A stretch of DNA of 64,000 nt from Malus domestica (taxonomy: Eukaryota > Streptophyta > Magnoliopsida > Rosales > Rosaceae), in contig NC_091675.1 of the NCBI RefSeq assembly GCF_042453785.1, positions 54,660,501-54,724,500 on the forward strand, in the 5' to 3' direction. Each line of letters opens with the position of its first letter. Position 1 is the first letter of the stretch. The notes below the pieces were generated by a model, which searched no databases, was not told the origin of the DNA, and saw nothing but the letters and a program-made list of their open reading frames with translations. Of this stretch, positions 53,515 through 64,000 are shown piece after piece. The position numbers and the translations under genes were made by a program.

Positions 53515-54298
53515 CTATGATGATGAAGAGGCTCTAGGTTCCCGTTGCCGAGCATTCCTCATCTCCCTACAATACGTCCCCAGCCTCCGCCCGAGAGTCT
53601 GATCTAAGGTCTTTGTAAGGATCTGAAACCCCGCATCCTCTAGGGGATCCATAGACTTGAGCGGAGTCTTGGGAGGAAGTTGGGAGGCAAACTCCTGAAG
53701 AACCAACTGCCTATTTTCCATCATCGTCGCCTGTGTAATATAACATGAAAATATTAATAATAACATTCAAATAATAACCATGATACTTGAATGCGTAAGA
53801 TAATAATTAGAATTGAAGAATACTTATATGAAGTGACTCAACCAACTCATCCCTGGGTCGAACATAAACGTCGCTGAAGACATCAATCTCCGGGAATTGT
53901 GAACCCCCTGAATAGAACAAGATAGAAAAATTGTTAGTACGAAAAACAATATTATTGGCATATTAAAAATTGAATATGAAAAACTTTATTATTACATGCC
54001 GTCGCGCCTCCATCTATACGAGAAGGGCCTCAAATCGGAAGGTGGAGAAGAGTCTTCTTCTCCCGATTGCTCTTGTTGGCTTTCGCCTTCTTCTGTTAAA
54101 AAAAAACAAAACAAACGTATTAGTTCTAATTTAAATGAAATATAAAAAATGTACCACATAGCTGGGCTTTTGAAAATGACTGCAGAGCCACACCTAATTA
54201 TATCTTCCCGGTCCTCAAACTCCTTCAGGCAACCCTTCTGAAGAGCGACCTGCGGATCATCAAATGTCTCAAAATATTGGTGCAGGTCGCTCTTCCAT
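53515..54298 (-). pseudogene. Ptta/En/Spm (transposase_24) ORF, 3' part
   Basis: On the minus strand KSDLHQYFETFDDPQ, VALQKGCLKEFED (54298-54190) continue the exon interrupted at 60707. After apparent introns come a KANKSNREKKTLLH piece (about 54090-54000, frameshifted near its end), SQFPEIDVFSDVYVRP (about 53905-53825), and MENRQLVLQEFASQLP, DQTLGRRLGTYCREMRNARQ (53730-53515). These are the typical C-terminal blocks of the plant transposase_24 family. The frameshift and the LTR insertion make it non-functional. Confidence 0.82.
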
Positions 54299-57200
54299 TG
54301 ACACGCCCCGATCCCAATATTCCCCTAACACTAGGGTAGGTACGTGCTAGCCAATACCCGAAGGTGACGCAAGCCATTTAGAATGCATGAGAACAAGAAT
54401 TAAATAGGACTTATAAATTTAATTATGATTAATATGCAATTGAGGAACGTGTTCAGAGCATACAACTAACTAGAACACTAAAAGAAATAATATAAAATTG
54501 AATAATAAAAGAATGGGTCATACACCGAGAGGATTCGAAGATGCTGATGCCGAAGTGCCTTGACGCCAGGATTGTACGCCTCGATTCTAAGTCCTAAAGG
54601 GACGCAAAACAAACATGAGTGGACCAAGTAGATTGATATATATATATTATTGAAACAGTTATCAACATATTAAACCCCAGAGTTTTATAAAACTAATAAC
54701 ATAATATGAAATAGGTTTCTCCGAAAACCCTAGCATGACATAAAACATCTCATAAAGCATATCTCGTATATAGTGTGCTAAATAGTGGTATCCAAACATA
54801 ATATCTCCCAGCCTAATGCTAGAACCATGTCTTTCTCGACTTGAAGCCAAATATTATTTTCTCCTAGCCCATTGCCAGCTCCATGTCCCTCGGCTCGAAG
54901 CCAGGGATTATTTCTCTCGGCCCGCATCCAACACCAGATCTTCTCCCAGGTGAAATAGTGACCACTAGATACGCACAAAACATTGAACATAAACTTTCCA
55001 AACATAGGTACATATATCTCAAAATCATCTTCATAGTATAAAGTCATCCATCATCTATACTATAAAGAAGTGTGTAAAAGCATGTTCTAAATAGTATATC
55101 GCCATCCATCATTTACCCTACAAGAATATGGGTTCAATAGAAAATATGGTATTCCAAAATATTCTAAGTAAGCATAATATCTCATCAAACATTTCATAAA
55201 ATGTAATCAATAAATCATGCTTTTTCATATATGAATTTCTACTATTAAAACATGCATTTTATAAGGGGTTCACTCACATACACTTCACCGCCGAAGAGCC
55301 ACGCAAACTAGTGAAGATGGAAACACCACAATATATGCACCTAAGCACATAAAGGGTCCAATTAATAAAACTATATTAAAACGATTGAATTTAGGAAAAC
55401 AGACATCATAAACAGGTCAAGGACGTTGAAATTAGCCTAGGAGGGGTCCTGGATGAAAACTTGAAAAGTCAACGTTGATCGTTGACTGGTCAAAGTCAAA
55501 GTCAAAGCTGATCGTTGACCAAGTCAACGGGTCAGTTAAACCGGGTCAAGAGTATTGGGTTGGACCGGGTCAATGGGCTAGAGGCCCTAGGTTCTTGGGC
55601 TTGGGTTCTAAGGCCCAAAAGGTTTAGGGTTGTGGGCTTAAAAGCTTACGGGCCGAATCCCTTTGGTCTTTGGCTGAAGACCTGGCCTAACAAAAGGGTT
55701 TTGGGTTTAAATAAAAATAAAGGGAAAATAAATAGGTAAAAGGATTTTGAGTTTATGCTTAAGGGTTAACGGGCCCAAGGCTCGACTCTTAAACGGCCCA
55801 AATGGCCTGGGTTCATTGAGTTTGGGTCATTCGACCCGTTACTTGTGGGAAAGAGGCCGGAGATTCTAGAGCTCTGATCGTCGTCGTTTGGTCACCATAA
55901 CTTACGATCTACCTATGAAATTGAAGGCAAAGGTGAGAAGAAGAAGTTGGTACAAGAGGTTTGCCGTGAAATGGTCGGATATGGCCTAATTTGGGCTTGC
56001 ACATCTACGGCTTGCTGGACTTGGGTTTGGTGTTCTATGGGCACCTCGGAGCTTCACGAAGACAGTGGAGAGGGAAGGGAGATCCTTGCGATGGTGATGG
56101 TTGTGGTGCCGTCGCTGGGAAGCCTCTTTGGGTGTGTGGGCATGGGTGTCGTCGGGTTTGGGAGAAGGAGAGTGAGAGTTGAAATAATGAGAGATTCGAG
56201 AGAGATCAGGGAAAGAAAGTGAGAGATAAGTGAGTTAAGAGGCTGCCACATGGCAGCATGAGGGAGAAGGGAAATCAAGATAGAGGGTCCGGATTAGATA
56301 GGAATAAAGGGACCAAAATGAAAACTTCAAATGCTTTCAAGGAAAAAGTGAAATTACAAAATAAATTTGGGGATGGGTTTTACAATCTACCCCTCTTAAA
56401 AGAATTTCATCCTTGAAATTTGAAATAACTTACTACACCGAAAAACTCGAAGATAGGAAGAAGACAATATATATACGTAACGAAGAAATCACGTCGAAGT
56501 GGTTGCACGAAAGGGAAAATGCCACACCGTCATGATCGGGTTGCAATGATTCCATCTTTCATGCCTTCAGGCTTATACCTTATTACTGCATCAATGTAAA
56601 AGTAGAAGGCATACGTAACGTCATGTACTTCGAGAATAGTTGTGTTTGGGTCGAGTCCTAGCAATAACAAATCCGTAACAACTGCCGTAGATGGGTCTAC
56701 CTACCCAATTGCTTAACAAACCCAACGAATAAGCCATCAATATCACAGTCTGTAGCCCACAATATCAACAACACATTGTTGTCTCGATAAACAAGTAATA
56801 ATTTCCCAAGGGTGCACAATTACCATTTTTGCCCCGTAACGAGAGAGTGTACAAAGATCGTCCGATTCTCGCCTCGACCATGCTATCGTACCATTCCAGA
56901 GTGCACTAAACAACTATGCTAGAAGTGTTTCAACATCCACGAATTTATGAACAATAAGGTTCCGAAGTAAAGTAGTGAAAAGATGCGTTGAGATAAATAG
57001 ATGTCGTTGGAAAAGAAACAATGTGATGCCTATGAATTATAGCAAGATGGTGATACAATCCGCTGACCTTCTGTACTAAAACCTTTATCCAAACCCTTAC
57101 TAAAAGATGGTTCAAACCTTACACCCACGTGCTCGCGAACCAAAGGATCCTGGTGTGAGGTAGTGGAAAGTTGCATTGAGGTGAACACATCACATCATTA

Positions 57201-60200
57201 AAAAGGTCTACTAGAGTACAATATGATGTCCATGAATTGGAACAAGATCATGAGGGGTGTTTATTCAATTCTGCATGAAGATAGTGATGCAATATGATGA
57301 TCACCTGCACTACAATCTTCACCAATCTTTACTAAAAGACGGCTTAACCTCACATATACATGGAACTCTTCCTGGTAAGTCTGGTAAACTTGTGAAAAGG
57401 TTATGCACCTAACGGTCATGTCCAAATCGATAAGAACTGGGCATACACTTCTGTTGAAATGATCGATCGTGAATTCCTTATTGATTGAGCGAGAAACCAT
57501 GTTGAGAAGGCTAAAAGAATACTCAAGAATTTAAGGATCAAAACAAGTCCATCAAAACTAGAGTACAAGACCAAGGATACTTCTCATTTCACGATACCTT
57601 GCGAGGATTTCCAATTTCCAACGATCGCAACCTTTTTGGAAATTGATGAGAATAACGTCTGTTACCGAAGAGTCTCCTAAGACAAGTATTTAGATGCCAA
57701 CAAAGAACCCATTTGAAAGATGTACCTTAGGATTCAAGATAAGTGGCTACCATGTTAATAGTATACCTAAAAGCTCGAGCTAAACAAGTAGAAAACGAAA
57801 AGTCACCTTCCCTAATAAGCAATATCTCTTGGGAGCTGTTGTAGTGCTCAAACCACCTCTCCATTTTGGCTTAGTAGCAGATTTCTAGTCAAACAAGGTC
57901 AATGTTGGTAGAAAGAAGAAGGACTCGTAAATGATCAACCTAAAAACCCAAAGAGAGCATACACCTTTCGAGAGAAGTGTAAATTGTACACGTGCTTAAG
58001 CCACAAGATGAGTGAACACAAAGCGTCCTCCTAAGGAAGTATTAAATCTAAATGAGGTCAACGCTAAAAAAATTTAGGGTGAAACTAACAGTCGATGGTT
58101 AGGGAACTTGACTTTGTCGTTGGAGTAGGCAAGAAGGTTATCAATAGAACAATTGCCTAGAATTGTTCTAAATATCCACATGAATTTCCTCGACAGGAAT
58201 GAGTCTCAGAACATTAATTTGATCTCACCAACTACCACTTACACAACTTCATGACAGCTAGCGCTTACTCGCCTTCTCCAACACGCACTTCGAATGTTTC
58301 GAGTAGTTTGAACATAGATGTGACTATGCCCGCCATTCCTAGGGAACACATGTTGCAAAGTATCGGTCTGATGTCGAAAGTTGTTCAACAATCCATTTCA
58401 TCATCGATGAGGCACAATCCCGACACAAATTTTCTTTCTTTTTTTTCAATACGATGTGACTATTTATGCAATATGAAGGTTGCACAATCGTGTCGAAAGA
58501 CAAAAAATCTGGAAGTCATGACATCCAAATGATGTCATTATCGACACACTACTACAGTAACAGAAGATCCTAAGTATACTCTGAATAAACCATGCTCTGA
58601 TACCAATCTGACATGCCCCGATCCTGATATCCCTCGAACACCAAGTTAGGTACGTGTTGGCCAACACCCGAAGGTGATGCAAGCCATTTAGAATGCATGA
58701 GAATAGGAATTAAATATAACTTATAAATTTAATTATGATTAATATCCAATTGAGGAACGTGTTCAGAGCATACAACTAACTAGAACACTAAAATAAATAA
58801 TATAAAATTGAATGAATAAAAGAATGAGTCCTACATCAAAAGGACTCAAAGATGCCGATGCGGAAAAGCCTTGACGTCAGGATTGTACACTTAGATTCTA
58901 AGTCCTGAGGGGGCACAAAACAAAAATGAGTGGACCAAGTTGATATATATATATAATAATGAAATAGTTATCAACATACTAACCCCTAGAGTTTTATGAA
59001 AACTAATAGCATAATATGTAATAGGTTTCTCCGAAAACCCTAACATACCATAAAACATCTCATAAAGCATATCTCGTATATAGTGTGCTAAATAGTGGTA
59101 TCCAAATATAATATCTCTCAGCCCAATGCCAGCACCATGTCTCTCGACCTGAAACCAGAGATTATTTTCTCCCGGCCCAATGCCAGCTCCATGTCCCTCG
59201 GCCTGAAGCCAGAGATTATTTCTTCTGGCTTGCAGCCAATACCAGATCCTTGCCCCAGGTGGAATAGTGACCATTAGATATGCACAAAACATTGAACATA
59301 ATCTTTCCAAACATAAGTACATATATCTCAAAATCATCTTCATAGTATAAATTCATCTGTCATCTATACTATAAAGAAGTGTGTAAAAGCATGTTCTAAA
59401 TAGTATATCGTCATCCATCATATACCTTACAAGAACATGGGTTCAATAGAAAATATGGTATTCCAAAATATTCTAAGTAAGCATAATATCTCATGAAACA
59501 TTTCATAAAATGTAACAATTAAATCATGCTTTTTCATGTATGCATTTCTAATATTAAAACATGCATTTTAGAAGGGGTCCACTCACAGATACTTCGCCGC
59601 TGAAGAGCCACACAAACTAGCGAAGACGGAAGCACGACAATATATGCACCTAAGATAATAAAGGGCCCAATTAATAAAACTATATTAAAACAATTCAATT
59701 TGGGAAAACATACGTCATAAACGGGTCTAGAACGTTGAAATTAGCCTAGGAGAGGTCCCAGACGAAAACCCGAAAAAATCAACAAAAGTCAACGTTGATT
59801 GTTGACTGGTCAAAGTCAAAAGTCAACGTTGACCGTTGGTCGGGTCAACGGGTCTGGTTAAACCAGGTCAGGGGTATTTGGGTTGGACCGGGTTAACGGG
59901 CTAAAGGCCCTAGGTTCTTAGGGTTAGGTTCTAATGCCCAAAAGGTTTTGGGTTTTGGGCTTAAGAGCTTACGGGCCGAAGCCTTTTAGTATTGGGCTGA
60001 AGGCCTGGCCCAACAAAAGGATTTTGGGTGTAAATAAAAATAAAAGGAAAATAAATAGGTAAATAGATTTTGGGTTTGGGCTTAACGATTAACGGGCCTA
60101 ATACCCGACTCTTAAACGGCCTAAAGGGTCTGGGTTCACTGAGTTTGGGTCATTCGACCCGTTGCTCGTCGGGAAAGGAGGCCAGAGCTTCTTAAGCTCT

Positions 60201-60706
60201 AATCGTCGTCATTTGGCCACCATAACTTACGATCTACCTATGAAATCGAAGGTAAATGTGTGAGGGAGAGAAGTTGGTACCTGAGGTTTGCCGTGAAATG
60301 GCCGGAGATGGCGGATTTGGGCTCGCACACCCACGGCTCGTCGAACCTGGGTTTGGGGTTCTATGGGCACCCCAAAGCTTCACAAAGATAGTGGAGAGGG
60401 AAGGGAGATCCTTGCGATGGTGATAATTATGGTGCCGTGGCCGGAGAGCCTCTTTGGGTGTGTGTGGGCGTGGGTGTCGCCAGGTTTGGGAGAATGAGAG
60501 TGAGAGCTGAGAGAGTGAGATTCGAGAGAGAGATCGGGGAGAGAAAGATAAGTGAGTTAAGAAGTTGCCACGTGGCAGTGCGAGGGTGAAGGAAAATCAA
60601 GATGGAGGGTCTGGATTAAATAAGAATAAATGGACCAAAATGAAAACTTCAAATACTTTTAGGGGAAAAGTAAAATTACAAAATAACTTTAAGGATGGGT
60701 TTTACA
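54299..60706 (-). mobile_element. Large non-autonomous LTR element (2.1-kb LTRs) in a CACTA exon
   Basis: LTRs at 54299-56384 and 58609-60706 (2086 and 2098 bp) begin, on the minus strand, TGTAAAACCCATC and end GTGTCA/ATGTCA. The primer site TTGGTATCAGAGCATGG lies at 58590-58606 beside the 5' LTR. The purine tract TTTAAGAGGGGTAGAT lies at 56385-56400 beside the 3' LTR. TCCAT (54294-54298) and TCCAC (60707-60711) form a TSD with one change. It has inserted within the Ptta frame so that AERYKQW and KSDLHQYF become separated. The 2.2-kb interior has no gag-pol. Another LTR of this family ends at 183. Confidence 0.93.
56385..58608 (-). other. Interior of the large LTR element, non-coding
   Basis: 2224 bp between primer site and polypurine tract. 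No reverse transcriptase, integrase or gag motif was found in any frame, and the longest open stretches are under 100 codons. The element must have used proteins of a relative, probably Ty3-like given the tRNA-Met-type primer site and large LTRs; that placement is inferred. Confidence 0.7.
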
Positions 60707-61887
60707 TCCACTGCTTGTACCGTTCAGCAAAGAGCATGTTGACGTATGCCAATATATCGTCGTTGATGTCATCGAAATTGTAGTTTGTATGCAATGTGAC
60801 AAATTAATTACATACAGTAAGTAATATAAATATATAAAATTTGAAGGAAAAACAATTAAAAGGTAGGATACTTACCAACAACTGTGTGCGCACCTTCATC
60901 CTCACCTCGTCCAGCATCACCTTCCAAGACTTCAATTGCATAGGGCAATAGGTCCAAAAGACGTGACCAATGTCATGGGCCAATGCACTATGCTGCTCTG
61001 TCGTTGGTATAGCCATATGCCGTTCATTGTATCTGATCGTGATACGTTTGTTGGTCACCCGGGTGACCTTCATCGTCTTCAATTGGCGACAAAGTCCCCC
61101 AGTATTTTTCTTTGTTGCAAAAAAATAAAAAACATTAAAAAAAACACAACAAATAAAACTGAAATTCTAGCAGAACCTCCCCTAAAATTATAACAATTTC
61201 TAAACATTGGACATTGTAATGAATAATATATGATATCTAACAACAATCACAACAGTTGAATGCTTAAGTAGTGACCACCAAGTGAAATATTACATAGTGT
61301 ATATCTAGTTTCTAACCTATCCAGAATCAAAAGCCAACTAAAAATTTTAATCGTATGAACATTTAACATCCATATTCTATTTAGCAACTCAGTTTTTAAG
61401 TTATTTGTTGCTACATTATTTTGAATTCAATTCGTAGGTTTGATAGTAAATCAACCGTTGGCATTCATGCTCCAACAAATAGAATTATTTATATCAAACA
61501 ATGGTAACAAAATACGGTAAATTTGATTACCAATGTAAATATTGACAAAATTTAGCATACGAGATTTATTCGAGTAGTTATTGCATTTATCACATGTTTA
61601 CTTGGTTGGGACATTGAGGCATCAGTAGTGGATGCTGATGTTGTGTTGGGCGTGAGGGGGCGGCAGTGACCACGCCTGGTGCTAACAAGTAGCTCAATTG
61701 AAGAGGTTGATGATGCCTGCACCTGGGAGCATTGGGGAGCAACTGCATCAGTCGCATCAACCGGATTAACCGGTCTGGGCTCCATATTTGATGGAGTTGT
61801 GGCAGCTGAAATAGAAGGTGAGGGAATCAGATGGGGCACAGTCGTCACCACCTTAAGACTTCTAATAAGCTGCGACATTGTAAACAC
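60707..61887 (-). pseudogene. Ptta/En/Spm (transposase_24) ORF, 5' part
   Basis: On the minus strand a first exon (61887 to about 61600) encodes a Ser/Thr/Pro-rich start (MSQLIRSLKVVTTVPHLIPS). A second (61082 to about 60875) encodes VTNKRITIRYNERHMAIPT, EQHSALAHDIGHVFWTYCPM, the core of the transposase_24 fold. A third (about 60785-60707) encodes NFDDINDDILAYVNMLFAER YKQW, cut by the LTR insertion. It continues at 54298. Confidence 0.78.
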
Positions 61888-61921
61888 GAAATTTTCCTAT
61901 GATGAACGAGACAAGAACACG

Positions 61922-62869
61922 TGTACAAAATAATATTTGTATTAATGATTTAGGGGTTACAATCTCTCTCAAATTTGATCATCTGATTCGATCTCCGTAA
62001 GGTGTTGATTTGTGGATTGTGATGCTGATCCAAGGGTTGTCAATGCTTGATCTCGGATGAATGGTTGAAAGTTTCTTCAAGGGGGCCTGTTGGGCTTGAT
62101 CTTGAAGGTTGATGGATGAACGGATCTTCAAGGGCTTTTGGGCTTGATCTTGAAGAACTATTGATGAAGGGATCTTCAAGGGGCTTTTGAGGCTTAATCT
62201 TGATGAACAGTTGATGGATGGATCTTCAAGGGCTTTTGGGCTTGATCTTGAAGAACTGTTAATAAACGGATCTTCAAGGGCCTTTGGGCTTTATCTTGAT
62301 GAACAATTGATGAATGGATCTTCAAGGGTTTTTGGGCTTTATCTTGAAGAACGGTTGGATCTGTGGATTTGTTGATGTTGTTGATCCAAAGGGCCGTTGG
62401 GGCTTGATCTTAAGATGAACGAATGATGAACGATGAACACTTTCTTCAAGGGCTGTCGGGGCTTGATCTTGAATTGGTGGAAGTTCTTCAAGGGCCGTTG
62501 GGGTTTGATCTTGAAGGTTAAGTTCACGAAGAATGAAGAGGGCTTTCTTGATTCTTCAGGATTTGCTTAGGAGCTTTGGAGTTTCAAAGCTTCAAGGTTT
62601 TGGTGTGAAGTGAATTGCTTATGATTCATTCCAAAATGAATGAAATGGCTTCTATTTATAGAATTTTTCAAGGCCTAATTTTGAATATGATATTCAGATG
62701 AAATAAATCGTTTCTGCCAGGTGTTGACACGTGTCCTGCTTGATGACTTTTCTGATTTATTTTGATTTTTCATTTAGTCACACGTTACGTGTAAAATTTA
62801 TATGACACGTGAGCATTGAAATTGTAACTATTGGTTAACATTTATTTCACCGAAATTTCGATGTCTACA
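61922..62869 (-). repeat. LTR (948 bp) of the minisatellite-bearing non-autonomous element
   Basis: On the minus strand it starts TGTAGACATCGAAATTTCGG and ends TTATTTTGTACA. A purine-rich CTTGAAGTGGGGGCATT lies directly before it (62870-62886), so this is a 3' LTR by position. TCTATAAATAGAAGCC near 62655 is a good TATA box on the same strand. The downstream part contains tandem GATCTTCAAGGGC..TTGGGCTTGATCTTGAAG units (62040-62520). The partner LTR is outside the window. It interrupts the CACTA remnant upstream of its first exon. Confidence 0.68.
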
Positions 62870-64000
62870 AATGCCCCCACTTCAAGGCGCGTCGTATACA
62901 TGTCTTGTCGCGTGTAGGAGATGCGTTTTGAAGTCCCTTAATGTAGATGTCGATCCAAGGGCCGTCGAGGCTTGATCTTGAATTGGGCTGGAGATTTTTT
63001 AAGGGCCGTTGAGGCTTGATCTTGAATTGGGCTTGAGATTTCTTCAAGGGTCGTTGAGGCTTGATCTTGAATTGGGCTGAAAATTTCTTCAAGGGCCGTC
63101 GATGCTTGATCTTGAAGGTTGAAATTGGACCACAAGGAGCTTCATGTGGTAGATGATCTTTGGCTTTGGTAGTGGATGAATTGGCACGTATTTGTTTTTT
63201 GCGCTTTGTTGACTTTCCACAGCTTTGATCTTAAACTGGGTTGGAGGATTTTCTTTAAGGGCCGTTGAGGCTTGATCTTGAATTGGGCTGGAGATTTCTT
63301 CAAGGGCCGTTGAGGCTTGATCTTGAATATGGCTGAAAATTTCTTCAAGGGATGTCGATGCTTGATCTTGAAGGTTGAAATTAGACCACAAGGAGCTTTA
63401 TTTGGTAGATGATCTTTAGCTTTGGTAGTGGATGAATTGGCACGTATTTGTTTTTTGCGCTTTGTTGACTTTCCACAGCTTTGATCTTGAACTGGGTTGG
63501 AGGATTTTCTTCAAGGGCCGTTGAGGCTTGATTCTTGAAGGTTGACTCGAACACATGGCAAGCAAGCACGAGGTGAAGGTGACGGCTTGTTGCTTTGTTT
63601 AATCTTTCTAATTCACAACTGAGCAGTTTGGTCAACGGTATGATCTTTAAGATTGATGGGCTCTTTTTCCAGTTGGTGACTTGATTTTTAAGGATTTGAT
63701 TTAAGGGTGGTGAATCGGCACGTGCAGCCCACAATGCCTAACGAGTCGACCCAAGAATTTGAGGGTCAAAACGAGTCCTCCACCTAGAGTGATTGCAACC
63801 CTGATGATATGAGATACTTTTGATTTTGAAGAAGTAGCGGATGAATTGGCACGTGCTTTGTTGTGCTTGTCTCCACATGCTTCAATGTATCATTTCCCTT
63901 ACCTTATCTGTTCTTCTGGTAGATGTGGTATTTTTTCTAGAAGCATAAGATGTTCAGACAGTGGGTACTTCGAGAGTAGTGCTAGGTAAGCAATCAGGGA
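62870..64000 (-). mobile_element. Interior of the same non-autonomous element, copy 3 (partial)
   Basis: After the polypurine tract come several copies of a repeat with CTTCAAGGGCCGTTGAGGC and TTGATCTTGAATTGGGC (62940-63540). A 220-bp direct repeat follows (63110-63260 and 63350-63500, with GGTAGTGGATGAATTGGCACG). From 63740 the sequence matches 7665-7930 closely (AGAATTTGAGGGTCAAAAC, CCCTGATGATATG, CTTGTCTCCACATGCTTC). The window ends before the place where the coiled-coil ORF would lie. Confidence 0.75.

Larger units (their letters stand above)
52660..61900 (-). mobile_element. CACTA (En/Spm) element remnant, split by an LTR element
   Basis: The left part (52800-53050) has repeated GCGCGACGA / TTCGTCGC(A/G)CA words like the subterminal repeats of plant CACTA elements. 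Pieces of a Ptta/En/Spm (transposase_24) ORF run on the minus strand from 61887 down to 53515, interrupted by the LTR element 54299-60706. The terminal CACTA motif and the main TNP2-type transposase were not found; the right side is cut by an LTR at 61922. The limits are therefore approximate. Confidence 0.75.

Noticed and set aside
62187..63734. Several open frames with repeated Q-D-Q-A-S or F-K-I-K-P words
   Set aside because: They are minisatellite translations in multiple frames; none is preferred or conserved.

Overview
This window is plant nuclear DNA. Its genes have several introns with GT..AG borders, one of them encodes a photosystem I subunit with a chloroplast transit peptide, and it is packed with plant-type transposable elements: Ty1/copia, a Cassandra TRIM, RTE-type LINEs, tRNA-derived SINEs, and hAT, Mutator, PIF/Harbinger and CACTA elements. 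The repeat families and gene types look like Rosaceae, most likely the apple/pear tribe (Maleae). That assignment is an inference from recognised repeats, not a database result.

Layout. 1-3350: a decayed minus-strand copia element, cut at 183/184 by the end of a large LTR and carrying a nested, near-complete Cassandra TRIM (1920-2556). 3351-6345: mostly unassigned DNA with a near-perfect hairpin (3438-3522) and a small MITE. 6350-12254: two RTE LINE fragments flank a non-autonomous, LTR-retrotransposon-like element that encodes a 224-residue coiled-coil protein. 12255-18760 is the first genic island: a duplicated 5' flank, a five-exon GH28 polygalacturonase-like gene (+) and a complete three-exon psaN gene (-). 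19200-32152: a MITE, a young but coding-dead copia element (20418-26681) that contains a second copy of the coiled-coil ORF, a 5'-truncated copia element fused to an RNase H-like fragment, and a third RTE fragment with an 18-bp target duplication.

32870-52655 is the second genic island. It holds two tandem minus-strand GH1 beta-glucosidase genes (34238-39020 and 48686-52074), each with 13 exons and both open throughout. They sit in a duplicated block that also includes a short conserved upstream exon-like segment. Several elements inserted into copy 1 after the duplication: a hAT MITE, a SINE, a Mutator-like foldback element inside an intron and a 9-bp-TSD MITE near the promoter. Between the copies lie an inverted pair of PIF/Harbinger remnants, a hAT-type element with a perfect 8-bp TSD, and a second foldback element.

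52640-61900 is a CACTA (En/Spm) element remnant on the minus strand. Its Ptta/transposase_24-type ORF is split within a codon-level-continuous exon by a 6.4-kb non-autonomous LTR element (54299-60706). From 61922 to the window end is an LTR plus internal minisatellite of the same family that carries the coiled-coil ORF.

The real host genes are four: a cell-wall pectin-active GH28 enzyme, PsaN, and two GH1 beta-glucosidases. They do not form a pathway together. The best candidates for something undescribed are the conserved coiled-coil ORF carried, apparently antisense, by a non-autonomous LTR family; the near-perfect hairpin locus; and a deletion-derived RTE subfamily with a shared 5' junction.
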